Of a stretch of 64,000 nt of DNA, positions 10,136 to 22,400 are shown piece after piece. Within the stretch, counting starts at the first letter, position 1, and every line of letters begins with the position of its first letter. Origin of the DNA: Galeruca laticollis (lineage: Eukaryota > Arthropoda > Insecta > Coleoptera > Chrysomelidae); contig OY998178.1 of the NCBI GenBank assembly GCA_963921935.1, positions 46,740,951 through 46,804,950 on the forward strand, written 5' to 3'. A program made the translations under genes and the position numbers. The notes under the pieces are model-generated. The model was not told the DNA's origin. It saw nothing but the letters and a program-made list of their open reading frames with translations, and made no database searches.

Positions 10136-12539
10136 GCTGAAATTACTGTTTAGGAGTCTCCGTATACGCCACGCTGTAGCGTTTCCCAGCTTGTCATCGG
10201 ATCATTTGATACTATTATTATGTTATGTATTAGAGTTGAAAAATTACTGGGTTTGTTGGAGGTACAATAGGAGACCGATCAATGACCCCTCGCTCCAGCA
10301 TCCTCAAAAAGTAGAATGCTTATTTGGCGGTCTTGTCACAGCTCTTATCGTTTATCGCTGCTCCAACATACACGCACTCTCCGCCGACAGTTAGCAACGT
10401 TATTAAATTTTTAGCAAAAATCACTGCACTAGCTTCGATTGGATTTTGTTCGTTACGTTCGTAAAAATGATTAGATATGTTGATTTAACTAGTTGACGGT
10501 ATGGGTTTGTTCAATTTTTCATATCCTCAGGAAACTAAGTTTGCTTAACTGCACCTACAAATTAGTCAAGTATTTCCGACGTGTAAGTATGTTTGAAATA
10601 AATTATTCATAACATTGTGCAAGTCTAAGTCAGGACAATAAAAAATAAGGACTACCGCGTTAGTGTCGAGATGGTACGGATAAGAAGTAAAATGAATTGC
10701 TAATGTTGTAATAAACTGCAACCTCCTTTGTGAGCATAATTTTATATTTTAATATTAACTGAATGCGTATGTCACCAACAATTTTATTTAACGAAGGTTG
10801 CAAAGGTTAAAAGTGCATACATTTTTATAGCAAAAACAGGCGATTATTAAGAGAAATTTCTAATTAAGAAAAAACAATTGAATAACCATTTATTTGACGT
10901 AAAATATTGTCAAAATAAATATTCTTCAACTTGCAGGACGCGACCCAAGGGGAGTCGCTAAGCCTTACACGAAGGGTCGCACATTAAAAAAACTTCTATT
11001 TGAATGAGAAGGCTCTGCAATAATTTAGCGGACTATGATTCTATTTTTGAGAAGCGTATAACTTCTAATTGGAGCATATTTCCCTTTTTAGTTTTTATGT
11101 ATACAATAAAAGAGAACGTTAATTTGCATAGATAAGAAGTGGCGAATGACACTATAGTGCATTTCAAGAATAAGGTAGAGTAAATTCTCAGAACACTGAT
11201 TTCCGAAATCTCGAAATGCATAGGCATGCATAACAAATGCTACGTTTTATTTAATATGAATTAAACGTTAAAAGAATATATTTCACAACGTGTATGATGA
11301 ATGTTATTGTAATTTGTTAGTATTTATGAAAGATTAAATGTTAGCGGTATGCTTGAATATTTCTTTCAGCGGTACGTTTGGGGAAGTAAGTAGTCAGAGC
11401 AGCTAGTCAGTTATTTAATATTAAAATATTCCAGTACTTTTCTTGACACTTTTTCCAGGGTTTGAACTGACAGCAAAGACATAATTATACTCTGAACTAG
11501 AATGATTTAAAAGTGTTCCAAAAAAAACATTTTGTAACGTGAATTTCGTTCACCACTCGTAATATTTCTCGTCGATGAAAAGAGTAACGTAAATTTCGTT
11601 TACCCTTCGTAACATCGAATAATACTTCTTGTCGATGGTTGTCGAATTTTAAGTTTCGGATGAGTTCGTTATCATTAGGATATTTAAGCCAATGCGCGCT
11701 GAGGTTCTACCCTTATTTCTTTAACGAAATATACTTATTGTTGAGTTCTGTCATCCTACCGTATCGAAGTGCATTCATATGAATGGTGAGTAGTTTCGCT
11801 TAAAATATATCATATTTCTTCGCTAATTCTTTCTTACATTGTACTTAATAGTTTCAAATTAATTTTTCTTTAAAACATTCAGTACCAAAGATATATTATA
11901 TCGATTTCGTTTTTGTTATATATATTTTGTTCTGGTTCTTTATATCTTTTTTTATAACAATGGAATTTTACGTTGAAGAGCCATTAAAATAAAATTAATT
12001 GAATTAGTAACTTTTCTTATGATTTTTATTGTGCTTTTTATTTCTAAAATAAATAAATATTCTTAAAATATTGTAAAATACAGGATATATGAACCACGTT
12101 GTTTGATATCATTTCATAATTTTGTACTTATCTTACTTGTACCTACTGTAATTTCAATCTCCAGATATCCTGCATTTTACTAAATTCAGTGTCTTTTTTA
12201 GCACTTTTTCTTACCGGACTAAAAAATATTTTACCGGCCTAAGCCTTCGTACCGACCTAAGCCTTTTCACCGGCTGAAATTCTACCAGTTGAACTCTACC
12301 GGCTGGGACCTCGGCTCTACTCAAAACCGACTTGGCATGACTTGACGCAGCCAGCTGATTAGTTCCCGATTCCTCTGTCATCACATTCATCGTTGGAAAA
12401 GAAAAAAACAAGGAAAGTACTAACGTCCATAATCGTACACATTATCGATTATTTCCAACTACAGTTCATGGATTAATCAACTTTCCATATCGTAACGTGA
12501 AAATAAGTAGGATTACCCGAGAACCGGTAAGACCTACTC
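10136..12539. other. AT-rich intergenic DNA with small local repeats
   Basis: I see no gene. At 11535-11640, two imperfect direct copies of GTAACGT(G/A)AATTTCGTT occur about 50 bp apart. At 12215-12310, ACCGG-C-TAAGCC words recur three to four times. The segment 11660-11775 has a TATTTAAGCC box and short T runs that could be an old LTR promoter, but no partner LTR is visible. Confidence 0.4.
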
Positions 12540-12725
12540 TTTGAGTCTCTACGAGTATATAACCCACGCCTGAGTAGCTCTTCGACGAAGTGGCCGTTGC
12601 AATTTGTCAATTAAAAGTATTGAGTGAATGAAACGACGAGTACTTAGTGTGTATTTATTATTAAAAATCCAGCTAAGGGCTTTCGGCCATTGGGCCATTC
12701 TCAGAGCTGTCGTCATAAAAAAATC
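12540..12725 (-). repeat. Possible Penelope-like terminal remnant with a hammerhead-like core
   Basis: On the minus strand, 12678-12704 reads CTGAGAAT, then GGCC, a CAAT loop, GGCC, then GAAAGCC. This is the box order of a hammerhead ribozyme (CUGANGA, helix II, GAAA), with a perfect 4-bp helix II and one extra U. The same box order appears at matching places in the arms of the Penelope-like element at 42491-44362. Sequences around it (TATATAACC, TATTTATTATTAAAA) are compatible with a terminal repeat. The cleavage-site strand and helices I and III were not confirmed. Confidence 0.4.
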
Positions 12726-12734
12726 CTATAACAG

Positions 12735-13330
12735 GTGTCAAAAAACATCCAGCGATTCAAAATGAAGCAATGATGTTAAGTCATTGTTGCAACAAGTCAC
12801 CAATTTTATGATTGCATATTGTTTAGGACATGTCACAGATGAACCCTATTAATTTTCAGCTCACCAGAGACAGTACAACGGGTGCTATGGTACTTGAAGT
12901 ACGACTTTTTGGTCATTTTTTGATAAATTTCAGTTTGTTAGCACGATACAGCCTCCGGAGTATATACAAGTGACCAATTTTATGATTGGATATTGTTCAG
13001 AGCGTCTCAAAGATGAACCTTATTGATATTCAGCTCACTAACGCCAGTACAATGGGTGCTGTGGTACTTGAAGTACCAAATTTTTGTAATTTTTGGAGAT
13101 TTTTCAGTTTGTTAGCACGATACAGCCTCCAGAGTGTATAAAAGTGACCAATTTTATGATTGAATATTGTTCAAGTTGTCTCACATATGTACCCTACTGA
13201 TTTTCAGCTGGAGAAATTTCGGTTTGTTAGCACGATACATCCCCCGAAGTGTATACGAGTGACAATTTTATGATAGAATATTGTTCAGGGCCACAGATGC
13301 GGAAAAATTAGTTTTAAACTTTAGAACCGT
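12735..13330 (+). repeat. Cluster 1 of a dispersed element carrying a 175-bp tandem repeat
   Basis: The anchor GTTAGCACGATACAGCC recurs at 12937, 13111 and, slightly changed, 13226. Spacing is 174 and then 115 (a shortened last unit). Each unit also carries TCAGCTCACTA...AGTACAACGGGTGCT, GGTACTTGAAGTACGA and CCAATTTTATGATTG. The cluster ends with TATTGTTCAGGG...GAAAAATTAGTTTTAA...GTTTATTTTT, an end shared with the clusters at 17.8-19.1 kb and 61.3-61.7 kb. It has no ORF. Confidence 0.85.
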
Positions 13331-13479
13331 TTATTTTTTTGAAATGATACGTGAGTTATAATATTTATTTGGAATCAAAAAAAGATAATAAATGTAAAAA
13401 ACAAAAACATTCAAGCACGTTTTTTTATTAGTACATATAATAAATATGTAGTACAAAAATGTGAACAGAATATGAATTA

Positions 13480-14580
13480 TAAGGTATTGGAAGTATCAGC
13501 CATCAGATGTTTTCCGATGTTATAAATTTTATCAAATATGGTTTGGTCACAAATTGATGTCATTTCAAAATAACTGTGCAAAGTTTCTAGTGCTTTTACT
13601 GCTTCGCGTTTAGAGATTTTTCCTAAATTTACTTCCGAGCCCATTTAATCATCATCTTCTTCATTTTCCAATTAAGAAGACGGGAAGGCATGAACAATGT
13701 CGCTTTCAGTAAGTTCTCCTGATGATATTAAATCGTCGTGACGTTTATAAAATCTTTGAATGTTTGCTGTTGATTATTGACGTTGCTGGTAGCTACGTTG
13801 CAATCTTCAGGATCAATTTCGAAATTTTCTTCCTCCTCTTGTAACTTTTCAGATACAGATTTATTTCCAAATTTTTTAAAACAGTTTGCTATAGTAGTTT
13901 TGGTCACAGAAAACAAGCTTTCCTAGCAAACCTCATCGCCTGAAGAACATTGATTTGTGGGCACTGTTTGTCTTCTATAGATTTAATAACATGTTGAACA
14001 ACTTCTTTTCTGTAATAAATTTTAAAATTGTTGATCATGTCCGATCTATTGAATGCAATTTACTTGTATTCGCAGGTAGATACACGACTTGAATGTGGCT
14101 TAGCTCGGGCATATTATTGTGAGCAGTACAATTGTCAACAAACATTAAAAATTTTCGCTTCTGGACTTTCATGACTTGGTTCAAATTCTTCAACCAATCG
14201 GAAAAAATAGTAGATGCCATCCATGCTTTTTTATTATTCTGGTAATTCACAGGCAAAGTTTTAACGCCTTTCAATCATCTTGGAGTTTTATATCTTCCGA
14301 TTAATAGGATAAGCAGCTTTTCAGTTCCTGACATGTTAGCACCCAGAAGTATTGTAACGCACTCTTTACTAAGTTTTCCGCCATGACAGGACTCTGTCTG
14401 GTGAAAGTTTTGTCGGGTAGATACTTACAAAATAAACCCGCTACTTTCTCCACAAATTGCTTTGAAAAAAATACCGTTTCTTCTCTAAACCCTTCCAACC
14501 AACCATTGCTGCTAGACAAGTCATGAATGCCGATCCTTCGCACGAAATTTTGTGCATTTTCCTTATCCTTCGGATCATTG
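13480..14580 (-). pseudogene. Pogo/Tigger-like transposase (CENP-B HTH plus DDE_1), inactive
   Basis: Reading down the minus strand: a CENP-B-type HTH half (FVRRIGIHDLSSSNGWLEGF, 14500 region), a jump to LFCKYLPDKTF, then KGVKTLPVNYQNNKKAWMAS (14230), KFLMFVDNCTAHNN (second catalytic Asp, about 14120), VYLPANTSKLHSIDR (third Asp block, about 14050), then a low-similarity acidic C-terminus ending near 13480. The join between the HTH and LFCKYLPDKT lacks the usual DETG segment, so the first catalytic Asp is gone. Several stops and shifts follow. In intact relatives this enzyme cuts and pastes at TA sites. Confidence 0.85.
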
Positions 14581-15022
14581 TGATGGAATTTTATCTTTAT
14601 TCTGAATTATTCTACATAGAGTAAATTTTGGTTAGGCACGAACTGATAACGATTTAAGCCTTCGTTTCATAATTTTACAAATAAACATCCGTATCATAGT
14701 AAAGCAAAACTAAAACTGAAGGTCATTGAAGCTCAACATTAGTTAAGTGCGGAATTTGCGTGTAGAAGAAGAATAAGTAAGTATACAAACAAAACGATGT
14801 TATCTCAGTTACAGAGGTTAATGCATATAAAATTATCTCGCTGTCTCAGTTATAGAGGTAACTATGAAGATAAAATTGAAAGAACGAATCCCAGATTTAG
14901 AGGTTTGCTTCGTCCCACTAATAGAGGTAATTCAGTGTCAAAGTGTTGGGACTACAGCATGAGTTCCAGTTATTGAGGTTTCTCACAAATATCCAGGTCC
15001 CACTTAACCAAATTTCACTGTA
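13480..15022 (-). mobile_element. Pogo/Tigger-like DNA transposon, one end preserved
   Basis: The minus-strand end is at 15020. Reading inward it starts CAGTGAAATTTGGTTAAGTG, flanked by TA (15021-15022), the pattern of pogo/Tigger ends with a TA target. The next 200 bp contain at least five copies of a subterminal word like CAGTTATAGAGGT (14810-14990). A transposase pseudogene follows (13480-14580). The opposite end is missing, probably lost near the 175-bp-repeat element ending at 13330. Confidence 0.75.
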
Positions 15023-16004
15023 TATACCGTGCGTGATGAATGTTGAATTGCATTTCCCTCGAAAAACTTGGTAGCGGTGGACTTTATTGTCGAAATTCAT
15101 CATTTCTGATGGCTCGCAATTGTTAGGAGAAGGCTACAATTAATCTAGACCGCTTCGAAGTATATAATAGCTATTTAAAATTTATATATTTTCAATTGTA
15201 CGTGGTAACGTCAGAAAGAAAGTAGAGTTAGAAAGATCGGATTCAATTAACAAAAGTTTTAGCATCAACTGTACGAAAAATTTGTAACTAATGAAAAGGC
15301 AGACGCTTTGAGACATACATTCTTAAGAGTTTCACCAAACCATTTATCCTATAAAGTACGAGTATATTTGGCATACATTTTTATACATACAAACCATTTG
15401 AGGTTTTCAGACAATTAAACATATTTTTTCATCAATTTTTTCTATAAATTGATATTTTATAACCATAAAATAGAAGTCACCTTTTAGTAGCTGTTTCTTT
15501 AATTGAATAATTGTTTGTATAGTGCTTATGAAATCGTAATTATTCAAGAATACGTATATTTATAAATATTACCAATCGATTGTCTATAGTAAACAGCTAG
15601 ATATTGGTTATTTCAATTCTTTTTGGGAACAAAAAATATTAAATAAACAAGTAGGACAGAGGAGGAGTCGAAATTAACATATTTAATAAATGTAAGAATG
15701 CTACAAGCTCTCTAAGGTTCGTTAATTATTAAAACAGAATGTAATAAATTCACGATGTCTTGAATAATTGTATGGCAGACTGTTTAATATGTTTTATTTA
15801 TTTCAATTTCTTATATTATTATTGATACATAAACGACGCTTATAGAATTTTTAAACTATGCGCTGCAAATATCAATACCATAAACTGGTTTAAAAAAGAA
15901 ACTCAACCAATTGAAATTATTTTATTTACGCTAGATGTTATTCAGTAGTAATGTTTTATATCATACAATGTGGAAAATTAGAATGCAATAAATTAATTAT
16001 ATCG
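15023..16004. other. AT-rich intergenic DNA
   Basis: No gene, repeat array or element end is recognised in this stretch. Confidence 0.5.
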
Positions 16005-16640
16005 GTTACTTTACTGGGTGTCCCAATAAGACTGGCTCTCGGCCATATATCAGAAACCGTTTATAGCACAGCTGCGGGAAAAACCTAGAAAGTATTCTAA
16101 AATTTGTATATCAACCGCTAGAGGACATAATTGAAAAAAAATTTAAAAGCGAAATTTTACAAAATTAATCTAATTAAGGGACATAACAAAACCCATCGTC
16201 GCAATATTCAAGTAATTCTCCCTATATTTAATATTATAACTTTTAGTAGATCTACTCAAATAAGTGGTGGAAGAGAATGGGAACACTGTTATGAAAAAAC
16301 GCCCATAACACGGATTCTACTTAATTTTAGCAAACTTAGTACTAGTAGTGGAAACAGCTTTTTTCCACCAACAAAAGAGTAATAATTTCGACGTAACCTA
16401 ATAAGTAACCTGCATCCTAGAAGGCGCTAGTTATCTTTGGAAAATAGTTAATAGAAGTATGCAGTTTTAATCGGGGTATTATTTGGTACTATTTCAAAAT
16501 GATGTCATTCCAACTTCAGCAAATCTATATCCAGATCTAGGAAACCCTCAAGTTCAAGCGAATACGATATGGTTACAGAAATACGGTGCACCGCCATTTA
16601 GTAGTCGATGGGGACTGACCACTAAATTATAATCTTGTTC
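16005..16640 (+). pseudogene. Mariner/IS630-like transposon remnant
   Basis: The stretch opens at about 16014 with TGGGTGTCCCAATAAGACTG, a GGGTGTCCC-type terminus common in insect mariner-like elements. At 16530-16610 the plus frame reads ANTIWLQKYGAPPFSSRW, matching the IWFQQDGAPPHFS block that carries the second catalytic Asp in DUF4817-type transposases. Here that Asp is replaced by Tyr. The upstream DVIPTSANLYPDLGNPQVQ also fits that family. The ORF at 16131-16382 between these points is of unknown identity. This is a dead fragment, clear at one motif and weak elsewhere. Confidence 0.5.
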
Positions 16641-16758
16641 TGCTTCCCTGTAGCAACGGTAGTCATATTTATCACTTCTAAATAATAATAAAAATAAAAA
16701 GGACTTTGCACGAATTGCTCTTGGTGAAGATATACAAACTAACTTTTTTTAGGATACG

Positions 16759-17043
16759 ATGTCTTCAGATATGGTCGACGAAGCGGTTACAACTGTAGGC
16801 GATGATGGGAATTAAATTGTAACTTCTGCAGATTTATCTTCGGCATTTGTACCAAACAAAGAACAATCATCTGTTAAAGATCTGAGTAGTATTACTGACA
16901 CTGATATCAACCACCTTTCTGAAAATTTCGTAACAGGTGATGAAATTGTTAAGGACAATGATTCGATAGAAGCAACTAACGCTATAAATAAAGTAAACAA
17001 GGTAATTGATAAAAAAACAACTGGTGAATTTTTAAGTTTCTAA
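16759..17043 (+). pseudogene. Acidic ORF remnant with one in-frame stop, unknown family
   Basis: The ATG at 16759 starts MSSDMVDEAVTTVGDDGN, a TAA at 16813, then in the same frame 75 further codons rich in Ser, Asp, Thr and Asn (ADLSSAFVPNKEQSSVKDLS onwards) ending in TAA at 17041. The codon composition looks protein-like beside its AT-rich flanks. A pyrimidine tract and AG sit just before the ATG, so it could be an exon. I recognise no domain. Confidence 0.25.
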
Positions 17044-17269
17044 CATCAAATCCAAAAAATCCCAATGGCACAAGACCAATTGAACAGGCATATTTCAAGT
17101 AACATTTTTGCATCAAATCAAAAACAATAAAATTAAAATATTTTTTGGTAAATTTGGGAATTTTCTTAAATAAATATTTTCATGTACGTTTTAGCAAAAA
17201 GTGTTAAGTATAAAAGTTGTAGAACGTATTAAGGTATAAAAAAATCTCAGTAATTTTTCTGCGTTAGAT

Positions 17270-19080
17270 CAAAAAGAAAGGAAATACGATTGTTTTTCAA
17301 CTTTGAAGGGCGGCTATTTTGTTTCTACTAGGCCGATTTGGCCCGTTAACGAACTCATCCGAGATTTAGGCCCAACCGATTTTTGCAGCGAGTTTGGTTT
17401 CAATCTGTAAAAAATGCGCCCTCTATCGTGCTTACAAATTCCGTTATAACACATACATATATAGTGTAACTATTTGGGTTGGAAACCTCAAATTTTCTCC
17501 GTCAGTGAACGCTTATGCAGAATGCCGAGATACATCAAAATGTTAATTCAGTTTTGCTTTTATTGCCAACAACCGCCGTGATGACGTTATCCAATATTTT
17601 ACTTTTCCACCCAACCTATCTACTATGCGAGAAAAGTATTGGTTTACCCAAAAAAGTTGATATTTTGAAAAAAAAAATTATTCATTTTTACGTTTTTCAT
17701 CAAGAACAACACGAAAAAACGGTTTTTAGAAAAAAAATCCTGTGTGTATGTTGTCGTCGGCCACTTTTCGTTACATGTCTTGCTAGCACGATACAGCCTC
17801 CGGAGTGCAATAAGTCACGAATTTTATGATTGAATATTGTTCAGGACACCTCACAGATGAACCCTATTGATTTTCAGTTCACTAGAGCTAGTACAACGGG
17901 TGCTATGGTACTTGAAGTACGACATTTTTGACATTTTTTGAGAAATTACAGTTTGTTAGCATGATACAGCCTCCGGAGTGCAACAAGCCACTAATTTTAT
18001 GATTGAATATCAATCAGGACATCTCACAGATGAAACCTATTGATTTTCAGCTCACCAGAACCAGTTCAACAGGTGCTATAGTACTTTAAGTACGACATTT
18101 TTGTAATTTTTGAAGAAATTTCAGTTTGTTAGCAAGATACAGCCTTCGGAGTATACACAAGTGATCAATTTTATGATTGGATATTATTCAGGGCGTCTCA
18201 GAGATAAACACTATTGATATTCAGCTCACTAAAGCCAGTACAACCACTGCAATGGTACTTGAAGTACCAAATTTTTGTCTACAGTGTATACAAGCGATCA
18301 ATTTTATTATTGAATATTATTCAGGGCGTCTTGTAGATGAACCTTTCTGATTTTTAGCTCACCCGAGCTAGTACAACGGGTGCTATGGTACTTGAAGTGC
18401 CACATTTTTGGTCCTTTTTGGAGAAATTTCGGGTTGTTAGTACGATCCAGCCTCCAGAGTGTATACAAGTGACCAATTTTATAATTGGATATTTTCCAAG
18501 ATGTCTCACATATGTACAATATTGATTTTCAGCTGACTAGAGCGAGTACAGCGAGTCCTATAAATCCAGATATAATATATGTTTGGTTATTTTTGGAGAA
18601 ATTTCGGTTTGTTAGCACGATACAGCCTCCAGAATGTATACAAGTGACCAATTGTATTATTGAATATTATTCAGGCCGTCTTATAGATGAACCTTATTGA
18701 TTTTTAGCTCACACGAGCTAGTACAACGGGTGCTATGGTACCTGAAGTGCCACATTTTTGGTCCTTTTTAGAGAAATTTCGGGTTGTTAGTACGATACAG
18801 CCTCCAGAGTGTATACAAGTAACCAATTTTATAATTGAATATTTTCCAAAGTGTCTCATAGATGTACAATTTTGATTTTCAGCTGACTAGAGCTAGTACA
18901 GCGGGTCCTATAAATCCAGATATACTACATTTTTGGTTATTTTTGGAGAAATTTCGGTTTGTTAGCACGATACATCCCCCGAAGTAAATACAAGTGACAA
19001 TTTTATGATAGAATATTGTTCAGGGCATCTCACAGATGTGGAAAAGTTAGTTTTAATCTTTAAAGCTGTTTATTTTTAAA
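17270..19080 (+). repeat. Cluster 2, the longest copy of the 175-bp-repeat element
   Basis: Anchors of the type GTTAGCACGATACAGCC lie at 17782, 17955, 18128, 18436, 18611, 18786 and 18961. Spacings are 173, 173, 308 (a deletion-scarred double step), 175, 175 and 175. The 200 bp before the array (ACCCAACCTATCTACTATGC..., AACACGAAAAAACGG..., TGTCGTCGGCCACTT) match 61300-61485 before cluster 3. The last 100 bp match the ends of clusters 1 and 3. A unique head, a variable array and a fixed tail suggest one transposable unit rather than a plain satellite. Confidence 0.85.
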
Positions 19081-19106
19081 TGGAAACCTTTATTTCTTAT
19101 GGTAAA

Positions 19107-19392
19107 TGAAGCTATTATATTAAAACACCCAGTATTTCACTAACTTTTTATTGAAAAAGTACAAAAGTTTTATAATGAAAAACTACATTTTCAGCTTGTC
19201 ATTTTTTATATATGTATTTTTACACATAACCACACTCTGTTTTATAAGAGGCCTACTGCTCGCCTGTTTTACAGCCACAAACAGAGATCAAATATATTCT
19301 TAGTTTTTAGATAGTGTGGCGCCATCTATAATCAAGTTCATTTGGAATAACGGATAAATAATTTTATTGCATCAGAATTATGCACTTTAACA
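19107..19392 (-). repeat. Copia 3' LTR
   Basis: 286 bp, starting TG and ending CA on the element strand. It matches the 5' LTR except at three visible substitutions (near the outer edge, in ACATTTTCAGC, and in GAGATCAAAT). Confidence 0.95.
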
Positions 19393-19403
19393 CTTCCCCT
19401 CAA
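19393..19403 (-). promoter_or_regulatory. Copia polypurine tract
   Basis: On the minus strand the sequence directly before the 3' LTR is TTGAGGGGAAG, a purine run positioned to prime plus-strand synthesis. Confidence 0.85.
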
Positions 19404-19484
19404 TAAAATTATTTCAGCATACAAAGATTCCCAACAAAAATCCAAAAAATAAAACATACTTAACTCTAGGCGCAAACAAAAAAT

Positions 19485-22400
19485 TTAAAATTCCATACCT
19501 AATGCTAATCGGAACTTTTCAAATTTTATCTTAGACAAAGGTTTTGTAAATAAGTCAGCTATCTGATCTTCGGTTTTAACATAAATAATTTCTACAATTT
19601 CTTCGTCTATTTTTTCCTTTATAAAGTTAAACTTAATATCTAAATGCTTAAGTCTTTTATTGTTTTCAGGACTATTGGCTAAGCAAATTGCTGCCCTGTT
19701 ATCTTCGTATATCTTAGTCGGTTCATTTAGTTCTAATTGAAAATCAAGCAAAAGTTTACGTAGCCAACAGGCCTCTGTAACAGCTAGACTCAATGCTACA
19801 TATTCGGACTCAGTAGACGAAATTGATACATTTTGTTGTTTTTTACTGGTCCAGGAAACAGTACAGTCAAACATTTTAAACATAAAACCAGAGGTGGATT
19901 TTCTGTCAATTGTATCACCACCCCAGTCTGAATCAACATAACCTGTCAAAATGTTACCGTTTGGTTTAAAAAGCAATTTTAACTGAATAGTACCTTGAAT
20001 ATATCTAAGTACCCGTTTCAATGATTTATGTAAATTTTCATTTGCTTTTGATTGAAATCTACTTAGTATACTTATACTCTCACATAAATCAGGTCTGGTA
20101 GCCAAAGCAGCATACATTATACTGCCAATAATTTTTCTACACAGTTTTTGCAACTCTATATTGTTTTCTTCCGTTTGAAAAAGCTTTAGGTCTAGGTTAC
20201 TGTCAAGAGGAGTGTCAATACTCTTACAGTTATGCATCTGAAATCTTTTTAGTACATTTTTTAAATAATTCTCTTGACTAAGCTTTGTGCAACCTAGCTC
20301 TAAATTTTGTTCTATCTGTATACCCAGATATTGAGATATAACCCCTAAATCTTTCATATAAAAATTTTTATTTAATAGATTTTTTAAATTAGTTACCTCA
20401 TTTTTATCAGTGCCTAAAATTAACACATCATCTACATATATTAATAAGTAAAGCTTACTTTGTTTACACTTTGAATATAAACAATAATCATTCTGGGATC
20501 TTAAAAAATCATTTTGTATCATTAATGAATCAAACTTTTTGTTCCAACATTTTGGCGAGCTTTTTAAGCCATAAATTGACTTATTAAGTTTACAAACAAA
20601 ATTACTGTTATTTACATTGTTACCTGGAAGCGACATATATACCTCTTCCTCTATATCACTATACAAAAATGCACCTCGGACGTCCATTTGGTGTATGGGC
20701 TGCTTAAACAAATTTGCTACTACAAGCAACATGCGAAAGGTTGTCAGCTTGGCTACTGGAGCGTAGATGTCGTACAGTTCGTTATCACAGTCTTGTTAAA
20801 AGCCACGTGCCACCAATCTCGCTTTAAATTCACTATCACTTTTTTGTTTAAGAACCCATTTGCTTTGAATCACCTTTTTGTATGTCGTCCACGGCACTTC
20901 CGACCACGTATTATTTTCTTTTAACACTTTTAGTTCTTGATTTATTGCTTCTTGCCACTTCGATGAGTTTTCACTTAGTATTGCATCTTCATATGTAATT
21001 GGCTGTTCTGTTTCTGTGTAAAAACTTACCTCATAATCTCTCATCCATAATGGTTGTCTAATGTCTCTTCTATTTGTTCTTCTTCTTAAATTTTCTTCCT
21101 CTCCATTTTCTGTGTCAATATCTGCATGATCCTGGTTTTCTGGTTGCTCTTTGGGTGGATAATCTTCTGTTTCTAATTGTAATTTTACTATTTCTTCATT
21201 TTCTGTTGTACTGATCAATTGGTTTTGATTTTCTGGAATAAAAACCACATCTCTATGTATACCAACTTCGTTTTTATCAGGAAAATATATGCGATAGCCC
21301 TTTACTGTATCACTATAGCCTACAAAGATGCCCAAGTAACTTTTTGCATCTAACTTTGTTCTTTTTTGTTTGGGAACATGTACAGCACATTTTGAGCCAA
21401 ATTCTCTGAAAAATGTAATATCAAAATCCTTTTTGAACCAAAGTTTATATGGGGTTCCTTTTCTGGTAGAGTTACAACCAACTTTGTTAAGAACAAAAAC
21501 CGCTGTATTTAAGGCTTCTGCCCAAAGGTCTTTATTTAAGTTCTTACTGTGCAACATTGTTCTTATTGTTTCGACCAGAGTCCTCATATCTCTTTCAGCT
21601 CGTCCATTTTGTTGTGGGGTATATGGACAAGTTGTCTCGTGTATAATTCCATTATTCTCGAACAATAATTTCAGATCTTTATTAACAAATTCCAATCCGT
21701 TGTCTGTTCTAAGTCGTTGTATTTGGCGGCCTGTTTGATTTTTGGTCATTTCAATAAACTTTCGGAAACAATTTATAACTTCTGATTTGTGTTTTAAGTA
21801 AAATACAAATCTGTAGCCTGAAAAATCATCTTTAATTAATAGGAAATATCTTGCCTGTCCTAGTGATTCTACTTCGAAAGGACCGCATAAATCAGCCTGT
21901 ATAAGTTCACAAATATTATTGGCTCTTGAACTGCTTAACTGGAAAGGCAATCTGTGTTGTTTTCCGAGAAGACAATCAGTACAATGTGGATTTTCTTGTT
22001 CTTTGTATTTTATTTCACGTGACTTTAATGTATTTCTTACTTGATCGAAATTTATGTGTACCAATTTTTTATGCCAATCTGTTAAAGTTTCTGTTATATA
22101 ACATTCTTCAGCATTATTCTCAGCCAATACAGTTTCCTTGTTCGTGTTAAACAACTTTACTACATATAAGCCATTCTCTTCTTTTTCGCCTTGTAGAATT
22201 TCTTTGTTATCTTTTGAGAATATAACCTTATTTTGTTTAAATAGAACTTCACCTCCGTTCTCAATTACTGCATTTACTGAGAGTAAATTTCGGCTTAAGT
22301 CAGGCACTAACAGTACATTATTTAATATGCACTTTTCACCCACTATTCTTCCTCTTCCAACAGCTTGCATTTTCTCGTTTTTCTTGGCGACCAATATATC

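Noticed and set aside
10191..10394. 67-codon ORF beside the 95-bp repeat
   Set aside because: No domain, no codon bias and no context. A frame of this length is expected by chance.
11660..11790. LTR-like promoter patch with TATTTAAGCC
   Set aside because: No partner LTR, primer site or polypurine tract could be found, so it is not called.
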